Shown piece by piece: positions 47,467 to 49,541 of a stretch of DNA of 49,541 bases. The notes beneath the pieces were generated by a model. The model had not been told where the DNA came from, did no database searches, and saw only the letters and a program-made list of their open reading frames with translations. The stretch's first letter is position 1; the number at the start of each line of letters is the position of its first letter. The stretch covers positions 1-49,541 of the forward strand of contig JAILBT010000114.1 in NCBI GenBank assembly GCA_024680755.1, written 5' to 3'. Source of the DNA: Prevotella sp. (lineage in GTDB: Bacteria > Bacteroidota > Bacteroidia > Bacteroidales > Bacteroidaceae). The position numbers and the translations under genes were made by a program.

Positions 47467-47622
47467 ATTGATAACTGCTAATTGATATTAAGAGGTTAAA
47501 TGCTTTGACACTTTGTTGATGTCGTAATTTGAGAGATGCAAGATGTGCAGGCAGGGAATGTATATATTTATGTCGTGGGGCGGAGACATGTATTGTAAAA
47601 CTATTAAAATTATTAGGAATAA

Positions 47623-48936
47623 ATGGGAAATTTAGTAGCGATAGTAGGTAGGCCCAATGTTGGCAAATCGACGCTGTTCAACCGTCTGACCAAGACGCGC
47701 AGCGCCATCGTCAGTGAGACGGCCGGCACCACGCGCGACCGGCAGTATGGCAAGTGTGAGTGGAACGGACGCGAGTTCTCCGTAGTCGATACTGGTGGAT
47801 GGGTGGTCAACAGCGACGATGTTTTTGAGGAGCAGATACGAAAACAGGTGATAGTGGCAACCGAAGAGGCAGACCTAGTTCTCTTCGTAGTCGATATTCA
47901 GAACGGCATGACCGACTGGGACCAGGACGTGGCGCACATACTGCGTCGAGCCAAGCTGCCGGTGCTGGTGGTGGCCAACAAATGTGACGACAACAAGCAC
48001 CTCTACTATGCCGCCGAGTTCTACAGGCTCGGACTGGGCGAGCCATGGCCCGTGTCGGCAGCGACAGGCTCGGGAACGGGCGACCTGCTTGACGAGGTCA
48101 TGCGACTGTTGACCAACGCGCCTGAGGAGCAGGCCGAAGACGACATTCCACGCATAGCCGTGGTGGGAAGGCCCAACGTGGGCAAGTCAAGCATCATCAA
48201 TGCCTTTATAGGCGAAGAGCGACACATCGTGACAAATATAGCGGGCACCACCCGCGACTCCATACTGACACGCTACGACAAGTTCGGCTTCGACTTCTAT
48301 CTTGTTGACACCGCAGGCATTAGGCGAAAGAATAAGGTTACAGAGGATCTTGAGTTCTATAGCGTCATGCGAAGCATCAGGGCTATAGAGAACAGCGACG
48401 TGTGCATACTCATGCTCGACGCTACGCGAGGCATTGAGGCACAGGACATGAACATCTTCTCGCTGGTGCAGAAAAACCAGAAGTCGCTTGTCGTGGTTGT
48501 CAACAAGTGGGACCTGGTGGAAGACAAGAGTCAGAAGGTTATAGACACCTTCCGCGACGCTATAATCAATCGCATGGCTCCATTCACCGATTTCCCCATC
48601 ATCTTTGCTTCGGCATTGACAAAGCAGCGCATCTTCAAGGTGCTTGAGACCGCCAAGCAAGTATGTCTGAATCGTCGGGTGCGTATCGGAACCAGTAAGC
48701 TTAACGAAGTTATGCTGCCAATCATAGAATCGACACCGCCACCAAGCATAAAAGGTAAGTATATAAAGATTAAATATGTTTCACAGCTGCCAGACACGCG
48801 CATACCGTCGTTTGTGTTCTATGCCAACCTGCCGCAGTATATCCGTGATCCATACAAACGCTTTCTCGAGAATAAACTGCGTGAGAACTGGGAATTGACA
48901 GGCACTCCCATCAATATCTTTATACGCCAGAAATAA
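47623..48936 (+). CDS. der: GTPase Der (EngA), ribosome 50S assembly
   Basis: This 437-residue protein has two tandem GTPase domains: G1 [14 protein letters not shown] with DTGGW and NKCD, and the second G1 [14 protein letters not shown] with DTAGI and NKWD. It ends with the KH-like domain (about 350-437, [20 protein letters not shown]). Der is an essential factor for 50S ribosomal subunit maturation. All GTP-binding motifs are intact and the length is normal. Its stop overlaps the start of the next gene (TAATG). Confidence 0.97.
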   Translation: MGNLVAIVGRPNVGKSTLFNRLTKTRSAIVSETAGTTRDRQYGKCEWNGREFSVVDTGGWVVNSDDVFEEQIRKQVIVATEEADLVLFVVDIQNGMTDWDQDVAHILRRAKLPVLVVANKCDDNKHLYYAAEFYRLGLGEPWPVSAATGSGTGDLLDEVMRLLTNAPEEQAEDDIPRIAVVGRPNVGKSSIINAFIGEERHIVTNIAGTTRDSILTRYDKFGFDFYLVDTAGIRRKNKVTEDLEFYSVMRSIRAIENSDVCILMLDATRGIEAQDMNIFSLVQKNQKSLVVVVNKWDLVEDKSQKVIDTFRDAIINRMAPFTDFPIIFASALTKQRIFKVLETAKQVCLNRRVRIGTSKLNEVMLPIIESTPPPSIKGKYIKIKYVSQLPDTRIPSFVFYANLPQYIRDPYKRFLENKLRENWELTGTPINIFIRQK

Positions 48937-49412
48937 TGCAGCACGTTTCACTCCGTAAAACAGACAGCCATCTGCTTACTATGAGCATGAGGCTGGTGTC
49001 TGTTGTTGGCAATTGCTTTAGTCTGTCGTCTGTCGTTGTCTTCCTGCTGTGTCTCATGGCCTGCTCTTCGGGAACAGAATTGACAGCTGAGAAGCAGGCC
49101 GCCTGCGCTGCCAAGGGATACTACGACGCTCTCATCTACGGCCAACCTGAACAATGGGTGGCTGGCCATAGTGGGGCTGAACTCATGTCCAGTCAGTATC
49201 GACAACTGCTACTTGAGAACGCGAGGATGTATCTCGAACAACAACGCCAGGTGCATGGTGGCATTACCGAGGTCAGCGTCTGCAATGGCCGCAGCGTATT
49301 TGTTGACAGCTGCGCTGTGGCTATGCTGTCGCTGTCATTTGCTGATGCCACCAACGAGACAGTGGCTGTGCCGATGGTATGCGGAGCCGATGGCATCTGG
49401 CGGATGAAATGA
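48936..49412 (+). CDS. Putative lipoprotein of unknown function
   Basis: This is 158 residues from the ATG overlapping the der stop, or 141 from the ATG at 48987 (MRLVSVVGNCFSLSSVVVFL), which starts a more usual signal. The lipobox is FLLCLMAC, so the mature protein is probably anchored by its Cys. The mature part (YYDALIYGQPEQWVAGHSGA ... PMVCGADGIWRMK) has the pattern of small NTF2-like or DUF4878-like proteins, but that call is weak. The 49413-49461 stretch holds no gene. Confidence 0.7.
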   Translation: MQHVSLRKTDSHLLTMSMRLVSVVGNCFSLSSVVVFLLCLMACSSGTELTAEKQAACAAKGYYDALIYGQPEQWVAGHSGAELMSSQYRQLLLENARMYLEQQRQVHGGITEVSVCNGRSVFVDSCAVAMLSLSFADATNETVAVPMVCGADGIWRMK

Positions 49413-49461
49413 AGGAAAAGACACATCGCTTTTTAATAGAGATACTGTCTATATTGTATAA

Positions 49462-49541
49462 TTCACTAATCGAGATAAATTTATTTCACTAACTAAGATA
49501 TATTATATTCACTAATTGAGATAAATATAATTCACTAATTG
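49462..49541. repeat. 23-bp-period array, TTCACTAATTNAGATA, at least 4 units
   Basis: Units start at 49462, 49485, 49508 and 49531; the last is cut by the window end. Core and period are the same as at 12537-12598. The first two units are slightly diverged (AATCGAG, AACTAAG). Confidence 0.92.

Overview
The window looks like chromosome of a Bacteroidales bacterium, most likely Prevotellaceae (Prevotella in the broad sense). The signs are Bacteroidota promoters (-33 TTTG or TTG, about 20 nt, then -7 TAnnTTTG), a PorX regulator of type IX secretion (T9SS), a C10 (streptopain/interpain-like) protease, a carboxypeptidase-regulatory-domain outer-membrane barrel, a DUF3316-like protein, a Bacteroides-type dipeptidyl peptidase III with an HECLGH motif, and small 'KKTYsTPTIEVVKL' peptides. 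Housekeeping genes (panC, panD, mutS2, der, tRNA-Phe) show it is chromosome and not plasmid.

Layout. 1-620 is broken sequence: two pieces of one S41-protease PDZ domain in the wrong order around a perfect 56-bp inverted repeat, then a frameshifted tail resembling a phosphate transporter. 698-4627 has a small unknown gene, an outer-membrane barrel and a DMP19-like protein. 4628-13114 is an accessory, repeat-rich stretch: a secreted C10 protease flanked by one intact and one decayed copy of a small peptide gene, a broken and a complete PIN toxin-antitoxin unit, REP-like hairpins, a two-domain esterase, tRNA-Phe, several short tandem arrays, and two miniature group IIC intron derivatives. 13525-21788 holds a GH25 lysozyme, a PHP phosphatase, panCD, dipeptidyl peptidase III and mutS2. 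21797-30989 (minus) reads as one seven-gene run: porX, two GT2 glycosyltransferases, a UvrD helicase with an inserted exonuclease, a GT4 glycosyltransferase, a DUF3316-like protein and an S41 lipoprotein. 31218-33336 is an ExbB/ExbD proton-channel operon. 33580-38581 is a TolC/HlyD/ABC-2 export operon without an ATPase. Then come a GH43 glycosidase, a double-ATPase ABC protein, a YidE-type transporter, the gamma, biotin and beta subunits of a sodium-pumping decarboxylase, an EamA transporter, der and a lipoprotein.

How the genes may work together. The C10 protease ends in a short tail (WYTLDGRRL...KGLYI) of the kind seen on secreted Prevotella proteins, and PorX controls T9SS genes in relatives. 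T9SS cargo is often anchored to a surface polysaccharide, so co-transcription of porX with three glycosyltransferases is suggestive, but this link is inference. panC-panD make pantothenate from beta-alanine and pantoate. The decarboxylase subunits would couple decarboxylation to Na+ export, with the carboxyltransferase encoded elsewhere.

The most unusual observation is a pair of nearly identical 144-165 nt elements (4790-4954 and 12027-12170, minus strand). Each joins a group IIC intron 5' end directly to domains V and VI, lacks the rest of the ribozyme and the reverse transcriptase, and lies immediately after an intrinsic-terminator hairpin, the known target of IIC introns. Two copies with the same internal deletion suggest a non-autonomous intron moved in trans.
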